NCBI RefSeq assembly: GCF_000738435.1
Contig: NZ_CP003984.1
Location: 2,232,001 to 2,296,000, forward strand
Source of the DNA: Planktomarina temperata RCA23
GTDB taxonomy: Bacteria; Pseudomonadota; Alphaproteobacteria; Rhodobacterales; Rhodobacteraceae
DNA: 64,000 nucleotides
Direction of reading: 5' to 3'
The notes beneath the pieces are model-generated. The model did no database searches. It was not told where the DNA came from and saw only the letters and a list, made by a program, of their open reading frames with translations. Of this stretch, positions 57,135 through 64,000 are shown in pieces. The translations under genes were made by a program, and so were the position numbers. How positions within the stretch are numbered: the first letter of the stretch is position 1; each line of letters begins with the position of its first letter.

Positions 57135-58274
57135 TTATTTCTCTTTGACGTAGGCCACCCCGCCCGACCGGGGCGGAATGGCTTTGCCGACGAAGCCTGC
57201 AAGGACCACGACGGTCAGCACATAGGGCAGAGATTGGATGAAAACCACGGGGATCTTGATCATACTGCCCAGTCCTGCGCTCCAGCTGCTCAGGGTGATC
57301 AAGGCCGCCACAAGCGCAAGCCCCAAGCCCAAACCACCCAAAACGATGCGATCGAGCAAGGTTTTGTGGCGCACATAGGCGAAAAGGCCCAGCCCAAGCG
57401 CAAAAAGCACCCCACTCATCGCCCAAGCGGGCAGGAGAATGTTTTGGAAACGGTTGTCCACGGCAAAGAAAAATCCAAACAACAAACACGCGCCAAGCGC
57501 ATACCAAGGCCGCCATTTGGCGAAGATCAAAGCAGCCAAGGCAATGAACCCGCGGCCGGCGGACATATCTTTCACGAAACCAGCTTGCAGCGCCGTGGCC
57601 ATATAGGCTCCGGCAATGCCACATAAAACGCCGCAAATACCGACAGCGGCGTAACGCAGGCCCACAACAGAAATCCCCGCCGTGTCCACAGCAGCCGGGT
57701 TTTCCCCGACAGCCCGCAAGCGCAAGCCAAAGCGGGTTTTGTACAACACAAACCACGTCAAAGGCACCATCAATAGCGCCACATAGACCAGCAAGGAATG
57801 CCCCGAGAGAAGCTCCGAATAAAGCTGCATGACAGGTCCGGCCTCTGAAATCTCTTTCGCCGGCACAGCGCCCGGCAGGTTGAGAGGTTCAAAACGTCCT
57901 CCAGAAAGGAGCGGCGGTGTGCGCCCGCCTTGGCCAAACCAATCTTGCGAAATCACCACCGTTAGTCCTGCAGCCAAAAAGTTAATCGCGACACCAGAAA
58001 TGATCTGATCGCCGCGTAGGGTGATAGAGGCCAGGCCATGAATGGCCGAGAGCAAGAGCGAGGCACCAACCCCAGCCAAGAGTCCCAACCAGACAGATCC
58101 GGTTGTCGCGGCAATCGCCGCCGACAGAAAGGCCGCCGCCAGCATTTTCCCTTCAAGACCAATGTCAAAAATCCCAGCGCGCTCCGAAAACAATCCGGCC
58201 AGACAGGCCAAAAGCAATGGCGTGGCCAAACGCAGGGAGCTGTCTAACACTTGCAAGAGCGTGAGAAAATCCAT
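57135..58274 (-). CDS. ABC transporter permease, second BMP-type system
   Basis: A 379-residue inner-membrane permease. LFSERAGIFDIGLEGKMLAAA is the family motif and RAVGENPAAVDTAGISVVGLR the ATPase-coupling loop. It is about 70 residues longer than the matching permease of the xdh operon, because of an extra hydrophobic segment near residues 285-330 (LFAYVRHKTLLDRIVLGG and following). It is four bases after the other permease gene and is the last gene of the set. Confidence 0.9.
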   Translation of the reverse strand: MDFLTLLQVLDSSLRLATPLLLACLAGLFSERAGIFDIGLEGKMLAAAFLSAAIAATTGSVWLGLLAGVGASLLLSAIHGLASITLRGDQIISGVAINFLAAGLTVVISQDWFGQGGRTPPLLSGGRFEPLNLPGAVPAKEISEAGPVMQLYSELLSGHSLLVYVALLMVPLTWFVLYKTRFGLRLRAVGENPAAVDTAGISVVGLRYAAVGICGVLCGIAGAYMATALQAGFVKDMSAGRGFIALAALIFAKWRPWYALGACLLFGFFFAVDNRFQNILLPAWAMSGVLFALGLGLFAYVRHKTLLDRIVLGGLGLGLALVAALITLSSWSAGLGSMIKIPVVFIQSLPYVLTVVVLAGFVGKAIPPRSGGVAYVKEK

Positions 58275-58278
58275 TGTT

Positions 58279-59340
58279 CTATCCCCCCCGCCGCAGGCTT
58301 AAAAACAAGCGCTCAAGTGGGCGGCGCACCATTAAGGTCAAGGCGCCGGTGAACAAGATCACCAAGGCCTGGATCACCACGATCAACTCGCGCGGAATTT
58401 TTGTCCACAGCGCCAATTCCGCGCCGCCTTGGTACAAAAAGCCGAATAGCAATGCCGCGAGAAACACCCCAAGCGGGTGACTGCGCCCCATCAAGGCCAC
58501 GGCGATTCCGATAAAGCCGGCCCCTTCGGTGAAGTTCAAAATCAACCGCTCACTTTCGCCCTGTGTTGTGTTGATGGCCATCATGCCGGACAAAGCGCCC
58601 GAGATCATCATGGCCACCATAATGATTTTCACCGATCCAATGCCCGCATAGCGCGCCGCCGGTTCTGATTTACCCATCGCGCGAATTTCATAGCCCAAAG
58701 GCGTGCGCCAAATCAAAAACCAAACCAACACACAGGCCACCAGCGCAAGGAAAAAACTGACATTCGCAGGGGCGGCGCGAAACATTTTTTCGAAGCCCAA
58801 AAGCCCCGCCATATCCTCAAAGGTTGGCAAATGGGTGGCGGCTGGAAAGTTTGCTGTGGCCGGGTCCATGCTGCCCTTCGGCTTTAACGCGCCGACCAAG
58901 AAAAAGTTCAAAACCCCGGCTGCAATGAAATTGAACATGATTGTTGTGATAACAATGTGGCTGCCGCGTTTGGCCTGCAGATAGGCCGGAAGTCCCGCCC
59001 AAATCATACCGAAGAAGGCCGCACCAAGCGAAGCCCCGATGATGGCAAAGCTCCAATGGGGCCATGGGATGAACAGACACACCAGCGCCACACCAAGCCC
59101 GCCCATCGCGGCATGAAAAGCCACGGAGACCGCAAGCCCCGTGAAGATGAAATTGGTGGTATAATAGAGCATATAGCCCCAGCCCGAAGATCGCAGCAAC
59201 GTGCCCTCAATCATGAGCTTAAGCGCGGCGACTGGGCTTTCACCGATCGCCAGGATCAGTAACGCCGACAGAAGCGCCGCGATGATCAGCGAAATCAGAG
59301 GGACAAGAACCACATCCGCCCATTTTGGCATTACACCCAT
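58279..59340 (-). CDS. ABC transporter permease, second BMP-type system
   Basis: A 353-residue inner-membrane permease with about eight to ten helices. FHAAMGGLGVALVCLFIP takes the place of the usual NIGAEGQ segment, and RAMGKSEPAARYAGIGSVKI is the coupling loop. The frame starts at ATG 59340; ATG 59331 (MPKWADVVLVPL) is also possible. It lies 40 bases after the ATPase gene. Confidence 0.88.
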   Translation of the reverse strand: MGVMPKWADVVLVPLISLIIAALLSALLILAIGESPVAALKLMIEGTLLRSSGWGYMLYYTTNFIFTGLAVSVAFHAAMGGLGVALVCLFIPWPHWSFAIIGASLGAAFFGMIWAGLPAYLQAKRGSHIVITTIMFNFIAAGVLNFFLVGALKPKGSMDPATANFPAATHLPTFEDMAGLLGFEKMFRAAPANVSFFLALVACVLVWFLIWRTPLGYEIRAMGKSEPAARYAGIGSVKIIMVAMMISGALSGMMAINTTQGESERLILNFTEGAGFIGIAVALMGRSHPLGVFLAALLFGFLYQGGAELALWTKIPRELIVVIQALVILFTGALTLMVRRPLERLFLSLRRGG

Positions 59341-59380
59341 AATTGCGCTCCACAGTTTTGCACGGCCTGTCGGTTCAAAC

Positions 59381-60916
59381 TCACGCCGAGGCCTCCCCTG
59401 TCACACCGGCCATTAAAAGGCCAAGCTCTTTTTCATTGGTATCTGCCGGATCACGTTCACCCATGATCTGGCCATCAAACATCACCGCAATGCGGTCAGA
59501 GAGCGAGAGAATTTCATCCAGCTCCACAGACACCAGCAAGATCGCCTTGCCCTGATCGCGCAGCGCAACAATTTGTTGATGGATAAACTCAATCGCACCG
59601 ATGTCGACGCCGCGTGTGGGTTGTCCGATCAAAAGCAAATCCGGGTTGCGCTCAATCTCACGCGCAAGAACAATTTTTTGTTGATTGCCGCCAGAGAAAT
59701 TCTGGGCTGTCAAATTGGGATTGTGCGGGCGCACATCGAAGCGCTGCATTTTCGCGGCAGTTTCCGCCTTAATCGCCGCATTGTCCATAAAAAACCGATT
59801 GGCCTGATGCGCCGGGTCACGATGGTAGCCAAAAACAGCATTTTCCCAGGCCATAAAGTCCATGATCAGACCTTCGCGCTGACGATCCTCGGGCACATGG
59901 GCGATGCCATTGGCCCGCCGGGATTGCCCGTCACTGTCTGCGCCTGTCAAATCCAAGGCGGCACCGTTGACTTTCACCGAACCTGTGGCGGTTTGATAGC
60001 CACCCAAAACTTCCAGCAATTCAGACTGCCCATTGCCCGCCACCCCGGCGATGCCCAGAATTTCACCGGCACACAGTGAGAGGCTCACATCCTTCAGCCG
60101 CGCGACCCCAGCATCATCCACCACATTCAGACCGCTGATCTCCAGCACTTGATGTTTGGGCTGCGCTGGCGTTTTATCCACCCGCAGCAAAACCTTCCGC
60201 CCAACCATCAGTTCCGCCAAATTTTCAGGGCTTGTTTGTGAGGTCTTCACCGTCGCCGTCATCTCACCGCGCCGCATCACGCTCACCGTATCGGTGATAT
60301 CCATAATCTCCCGCAGCTTATGGGTGATGAGAATGATGGTTTTGCCCTCTTCGCGCAGCCGCCCCAAAATACGAAACAGCTGATCGGCTTCCGTTGGGGT
60401 CAATACGCCGGTGGGTTCATCGAGGATCAATATATTGGCCCGGCGGTACAGCGCTTTGAGGATCTCAACCCGCTGCTGCATACCCACGCCAATCTCCTCA
60501 ATCACCGCATCTGGGTCTACGTTCAGCTCATATTCCGCAGCCAATTCCGCCAATTCCGCCCGCGCCTTGCGCAGGGAGGGCGCTAAGAAGGCTCCGCTTT
60601 CCGCACCAAGGACGATATTTTCAAGAACGGTGAAATTCTCAACCAGTTTAAAATGTTGGAACACCATGCCGATCCCGGCAGAAATCGCAGCTTGGCTGTC
60701 CGGGATCGCCGTTTTCTTGCCTGAGATAAAAATCTCGCCCGCGTCTGCTTTGTAAAACCCGTAAAGGATCGACATAAGGGTTGATTTGCCAGCACCATTC
60801 TCGCCGATAATACCATGAATGGTTCCAGGCATGACACGGATTGAGATGTCTTTATTGGCCTGCACAGGCCCAAAGGCCTTGGAAATGCCCTGTAATTCAA
60901 TCGCTGGCTGGCTCAT
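59381..60916 (-). CDS. ABC transporter ATP-binding protein, second BMP-type system
   Basis: A 511-residue double ATPase. First half: GIIGENGAGKSTLMS, the non-standard signature IGVGMQQRVEI, and LILDEPTGVLTP. Second half: degenerate P-loop GVAGNGQSELL, signature FSGGNQQKIVL and LLIGQPTRGVD. It is a paralogue of the ATPase in the xdh operon. The ATG at 60916 follows AGGGA; an in-frame TTG one codon earlier is unlikely. Confidence 0.92.
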   Translation of the reverse strand: MSQPAIELQGISKAFGPVQANKDISIRVMPGTIHGIIGENGAGKSTLMSILYGFYKADAGEIFISGKKTAIPDSQAAISAGIGMVFQHFKLVENFTVLENIVLGAESGAFLAPSLRKARAELAELAAEYELNVDPDAVIEEIGVGMQQRVEILKALYRRANILILDEPTGVLTPTEADQLFRILGRLREEGKTIILITHKLREIMDITDTVSVMRRGEMTATVKTSQTSPENLAELMVGRKVLLRVDKTPAQPKHQVLEISGLNVVDDAGVARLKDVSLSLCAGEILGIAGVAGNGQSELLEVLGGYQTATGSVKVNGAALDLTGADSDGQSRRANGIAHVPEDRQREGLIMDFMAWENAVFGYHRDPAHQANRFFMDNAAIKAETAAKMQRFDVRPHNPNLTAQNFSGGNQQKIVLAREIERNPDLLLIGQPTRGVDIGAIEFIHQQIVALRDQGKAILLVSVELDEILSLSDRIAVMFDGQIMGERDPADTNEKELGLLMAGVTGEASA

Positions 60917-60991
60917 CAAAATCCCTTTGTCAACAAAGGCCGCGCCAACTCAATGGCGCGGCCTCTCAATCTTGGCCTGTTCGCAGGTCCT

Positions 60992-61990
60992 TTAGAAGGA
61001 CAAGGCTGGGCAGGTTTCGTCGGAGGTATAGTCATGCACGGACAATGAGCCCGCAGTGATGGCCGCCGCCGCCGCCTCTACAGCGCTTTGCATATCTGCA
61101 GACACCAAAGATGCGTTGAACTCATCCAGAGCGTAGCCGACGCCACCATTGGCCACGCCCATTTGGAAATTGCCTGTTTCCAGCGCATCGCCTTGGCTGA
61201 AGGCTTCGTAAACCGCATTGTCCACGCGCTTCAGCATGGAGGTCAGAACCTTGCCGGGGTGCATGTAGTTTTGATTGCTGTCTACACCGATGGACAAAAT
61301 GCCCTCATCCGCCGCGGTTTGCAAAACGCCAACGCCGGTACCACCAGCCGCAGCAAAGACCACATCCGCACCTTGGCTGATCTGCGCTTTGGTCAGCTCA
61401 GAGCCTTTTACCGGATCATTCCAAGCGGCCGGGGTTGTGCCGGTCATATTGGCAATGATTGTTGCATCGGCATTAACCGCCTTCACGCCCTGCGCAAAGC
61501 CGCAGCCAAAGCGACGGATCAGTGGGATATCCATGCCACCAACAAAGCCGACAGTGCCCGTTTTAGAAGCCTGTGCGGCCAGCATACCGACAAGGTAGGA
61601 GCCTTCATGCTCGTTAAATCCAATGCCGCGCACGTTGGGCATGCTCAACCAGTTCACATCAATCACCGCAAACTTTGTGTCCGGATAATCTGGCGCGACT
61701 TTACCCAGCGCATCGGCGAAGGCAAAGCCAGCCATGACGATCGGATTAGAGCCAGCTTCCGCAAAGCGCCGCAAGGCTTGCTCGCGCTGGGCCTCATTTT
61801 GCAGCTCAATCTCGCGGAACGATCCGCCGGTTTCATCCGCCCAGCGCTGCGCGCCCTGGAACGCGGCCTCGTTGAAAGATTTGTCAAATTTACCGCCAAG
61901 ATCAAAGATGATAGCAGGGTCAGCCAATGCAGCAGTGGCGCTCAAAGCCACAGCAGCAGCGCTGCCAAGAATAGTTTTCATAAAGCTCAT
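60992..61990 (-). CDS. BMP-family periplasmic substrate-binding protein, second system
   Basis: A 332-residue exported binding protein with a signal peptide (MKTILGSAAAVALSATAALA, cleaved before DPAIIFD) and the family segments FDLGGKFDKSFNEAAFQGA, VGFVGGMDIPLIRRFGCGF and VVFAAAGGTGVGVLQTA. It is only distantly like the binding protein of the xdh operon, so the ligand may be a different nucleoside or purine. The ATG at 61990 or 61981 could start it. It is the first gene of its operon. Confidence 0.9.
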   Translation of the reverse strand: MSFMKTILGSAAAVALSATAALADPAIIFDLGGKFDKSFNEAAFQGAQRWADETGGSFREIELQNEAQREQALRRFAEAGSNPIVMAGFAFADALGKVAPDYPDTKFAVIDVNWLSMPNVRGIGFNEHEGSYLVGMLAAQASKTGTVGFVGGMDIPLIRRFGCGFAQGVKAVNADATIIANMTGTTPAAWNDPVKGSELTKAQISQGADVVFAAAGGTGVGVLQTAADEGILSIGVDSNQNYMHPGKVLTSMLKRVDNAVYEAFSQGDALETGNFQMGVANGGVGYALDEFNASLVSADMQSAVEAAAAAITAGSLSVHDYTSDETCPALSF

Positions 61991-62070
61991 AAGAGTCTCC
62001 CATAAATAGCGACAACCCAGCAGACAGAATCCTACGGGTCAAAAGCAAGCAGATCCTTCGATCATGACCA

Positions 62071-62100
62071 AATAAGCCCGTTCTGCCAAGGGAGCGTCAA
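62071..62100 (-). promoter_or_regulatory. Possible promoter of the second BMP operon
   Basis: On the minus strand TTGACG is followed after 18 bases by CTTATT, about 80 bases before the binding-protein start. The -35 is close to consensus and the -10 is weak. Confidence 0.35.
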
Positions 62101-62176
62101 TATAAATTTATCCTTTTATTAAGAAAATCACAGTTGAAACCTGAAAGCTCCCCGAGGAGTTCAAATATAAAACAAT

Positions 62177-62608
62177 TTAAGTCAGTGATTTACGAAGGAT
62201 CAGCGCGTCGCATTGCGTGCCGTCGCGCCGCTGATAATAGCCTGATCGGCGGCCAACCTGCTCAAATTCTAAGCTTTTATAGAGCCCAAGGGCCGGCACA
62301 TTGTCCGCGGCCACTTCCAAAAACACGGAGCGCGCGCCCAAAACTGCCGACGCCTCACAAAGCGACAGCATCACTTGCCGCGCCAAACCCCGCCTTTGCG
62401 CCTCTACGGCGCAGGCAACAGTAAGGATTTCAAGCTCATCAAGCACCAAACGTCCCATCGCAAAACAGCCTGGAACCGCCCGCACATGCACGCCGGGCTG
62501 CGCCATAAGATGTTGAAACTCATCTGCGGACCACGGGCGCGCATTGACAAAGGCAGAGCGGTGAATCCGCGCGAGATCTGCGGCCAAAACAGGCGTGTTA
62601 GGCGGCAA
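62177..62608 (-). CDS. rimI: RimI-like GNAT N-acetyltransferase
   Basis: A 143-residue acetyltransferase. The acetyl-CoA binding region reads LTVACAVEAQRRGLARQVMLSL, and the C-terminal half has VFLEVAADNVPALGLYKSLEFEQVGRRSGYY, the RimI pattern. RimI acetylates the N-terminus of ribosomal protein S18. It overlaps the NifU-family gene by 11 bases. The tsaB gene that often sits between these two in related bacteria is missing. Confidence 0.87.
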   Translation of the reverse strand: MPPNTPVLAADLARIHRSAFVNARPWSADEFQHLMAQPGVHVRAVPGCFAMGRLVLDELEILTVACAVEAQRRGLARQVMLSLCEASAVLGARSVFLEVAADNVPALGLYKSLEFEQVGRRSGYYQRRDGTQCDALILRKSLT

Positions 62609-63161
62609 CAGGGCGCACTTCGACCACTTCCGGGATATAATGGCGCAGCAAATTCTCTATGCCCATTTTCAGCGTCAGAGTGGACGAGGGGCAACCGGCA
62701 CAAGCGCCTTTCATATGCAGGTAAACGATGCCCCGATCAAAACCGTGAAAGGTGATATCGCCGCCATCTTGCGCCACCGCCGGGCGCACGCGTGTGTCCA
62801 AAAGCTCTTTGATCTGCACCACAATGGATTCATCGGCGGCATCATAATCGCCCTGCGCGACTGCGCCAGATTGACCGTCTGTCAGCATAGGCGCGCCAGA
62901 TTGGAAATGCTCCATAATCGCACCCAACAAAGCCGGCTTGATATGATCCCACTCCATGTCATCCGTTTTGGTCACCGTGACAAAATCAGAGCCCAAAAAC
63001 ACGCCCGTCGTGCCGGCAACTGCAAACAATCGCTGCGCCAAGGGGCTGGCAGAGGCGCTCTCGGCCGATGGGAAATCCGCCGTGCCCATGTCCATGACAG
63101 ATTGCCCAGGCAAAAATTTGAGCGTTGCAGGGTTTGGGGTACTCTCGGTTTGAATGAACAT
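62598..63161 (-). CDS. NifU-domain iron-sulfur cluster scaffold (Nfu-type)
   Basis: A 187-residue protein that carries and delivers [4Fe-4S] clusters. The N-terminal Nfu domain starts MFIQTESTPNPATLKFLPG; the C-terminal NifU domain (about 105-187) has VAQDGGDITFHGF and the cluster-binding pair CAGCPSS. The architecture is that of the alphaproteobacterial/mitochondrial Nfu1 type. It is cotranscribed with rimI, with an 11-base overlap. Confidence 0.92.
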   Translation of the reverse strand: MFIQTESTPNPATLKFLPGQSVMDMGTADFPSAESASASPLAQRLFAVAGTTGVFLGSDFVTVTKTDDMEWDHIKPALLGAIMEHFQSGAPMLTDGQSGAVAQGDYDAADESIVVQIKELLDTRVRPAVAQDGGDITFHGFDRGIVYLHMKGACAGCPSSTLTLKMGIENLLRHYIPEVVEVRPVAA

Positions 63162-63249
63162 GAAGCTGCCTTCCGGTTATCGTGCCGCAAATATGTGCTG
63201 CGGACCGTTCAATGTCAAGTTTTTAGAATTATTCTAACTATGGGCTACA

Positions 63250-63705
63250 CTAGCTCAAAGCTTCTAATTGTTCTTTGCTTAAAGACCCCGGCACAATCAC
63301 AATCGGCACGTCCAAACTGCCGGAAGATTTTGACAATTGGGTTACCAAGGGCCCTGGCCCTTTCCGATCTGTCGCCGCGCCCAACACTAGGATATCCACC
63401 TCGTCATCATCGCGAATTTGCGACAAAATTTCCGGCACGATCTCGCCCTCGCGAATCACCAGCTCGGGATCAACCCCGTGTTTCTCGCGCATCCACTTGG
63501 CAAAGACCTCGTAATGCGCCTCAATCCGCGCTCGGGCCTCTTCGCGCATAATTTCTCCGACACCGATCCAATGATTGAACTCCTCAGGTGGAATCACCGC
63601 GAGAATTTCCACCCGCGCACCGGTGTTTTGCGCCCGCATGGCCGCAAAGCGCATCGCGTTCAAACATTCGGTGGAATTGTCCAGCACAACCATAAATTTA
63701 CGCAT
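63250..63705 (-). CDS. Universal stress protein (UspA family)
   Basis: A 151-residue cytosolic stress protein. MVVLDNSTECLNAMRFAAMRA is the start of the Usp fold, and VDILVLGAATDRKGPGPLV with VPIVIVPG is the C-terminal nucleotide-loop region. The ATG at 63705 has GGAGG six bases upstream; the longer frame to 63762 is rejected. It lies between trpS and the Nfu-type gene, an order seen in related Rhodobacteraceae. Confidence 0.9.
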   Translation of the reverse strand: MRKFMVVLDNSTECLNAMRFAAMRAQNTGARVEILAVIPPEEFNHWIGVGEIMREEARARIEAHYEVFAKWMREKHGVDPELVIREGEIVPEILSQIRDDDEVDILVLGAATDRKGPGPLVTQLSKSSGSLDVPIVIVPGSLSKEQLEALS

Positions 63706-63861
63706 CACAGGCCTCCATTCGATCCGCATCATGCCCGGAGCCGCGCCCGCCCGCAACGCCAAATTGCGACAGCTATAAAATATTTAACCTATTGCCCCAG
63801 GCGGTTTGCAGCCCAAAGCCCCGAACCCCGCGGGCACACACCAGGGCGCAAATTCAGAGCC

Positions 63862-64000
63862 CTAGCGCAACATCCCGACGATATCGTAGGTTTGTTGCAA
63901 GATCGGAGCGGCCAAAGCCCGGCCACGTTCAGCGCCGCGGGCCAAAATACGGTCAATCTCATCGGGTTCTTGCATCAGGCGCGACATTTCGCCGGAGATC
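63862..64000 (-). CDS. trpS: Tryptophan--tRNA ligase, C-terminal part (window edge)
   Basis: Partial gene running off the window. The last 45 residues read ISGEMSRLMQEPDEIDRIL and end with QQTYDIVGMLR before TAG, matching the C-terminal helices of TrpS. It charges tRNA-Trp. No catalytic motif is inside the window, so the call depends on the C-terminal match and on the position next to the stress-protein gene. Confidence 0.82.
   Translation of the reverse strand, partial: ISGEMSRLMQEPDEIDRILARGAERGRALAAPILQQTYDIVGMLR

Overview
The window reads as a chromosomal segment of an alphaproteobacterium of the Rhodobacteraceae/Roseobacter type. The F1 operon order atpHAGDC, the short HisG working with a HisZ subunit, a DUF1489 protein, a class II (B12-dependent) ribonucleotide reductase, an RpoHII-type sigma-32, the NifU-domain/RimI/UspA/TrpS block and long four-base ATGA overlaps all fit that group. 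Base composition is moderately GC-rich and even, except for one AT-rich stretch near 13.1-13.9 kb. I see no rRNA, tRNA, insertion sequence, prophage or CRISPR array. One non-coding RNA gene, 6S RNA, can be recognised.

Layout: 0-4.6 kb, ATP synthase F1 genes on the minus strand. 4.7-12.9 kb, a methyltransferase, glyoxalase II, ClpA, a MotA/MotB-like membrane pair and ChaC. 13-14.5 kb, a composite membrane protein. 14.6-17.4 kb, tyrA, hisC and rpsD. 17.4-26.4 kb, 6S RNA, a DEAD-box helicase, a DCC-family protein, nrdJ, a DUF1489 protein and the hisS-hisZ-hisG set. 26.5-30.2 kb, slyX and dnaE. 30.6-39.9 kb, one long plus-strand operon joining xanthine dehydrogenase (xdhABC) to a BMP-type purine/nucleoside ABC transporter. 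39.9-43.6 kb, two flavoenzymes meeting tail to tail, the second a dimethylglycine/sarcosine dehydrogenase-like enzyme. 43.8-51.6 kb, panCB, an SH3-domain protein, and the run rpoH-coaBC-dut-thiF-M3 peptidase. 51.7-55.4 kb, two cobalamin genes followed by two broken genes (a glutathione S-transferase and comM). 55.3-62 kb, a TIGR02186/TSUP pair and a second BMP-type ABC system. 62.2-64 kb, rimI, a NifU-family gene, a universal stress protein and the end of trpS.

Working links: the xdh operon looks like an uptake-plus-oxidation unit for purines, and the second BMP system 18 kb away probably widens or backs up that uptake. NrdJ needs adenosylcobalamin, and two nucleotide-loop assembly genes (cobU/cobP-type and cobC-like) lie 29 kb away. 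PanC, PanB and CoaBC belong to coenzyme A synthesis.

The items most worth following up are: a long leader hairpin that buries the ribosome-binding site of the DMGDH-like gene; an unannotated-looking 6S RNA between rpsD and the helicase; a NrdR box at nrdJ; a MotB-like protein with six 21-residue repeats in a very long coiled coil; paired GC-rich hairpins between dnaE and xdhA; a composite pentapeptide-like membrane protein; and adjacent disruptions in the GST and comM genes. All calls were made by reading the sequence; no database search was run.
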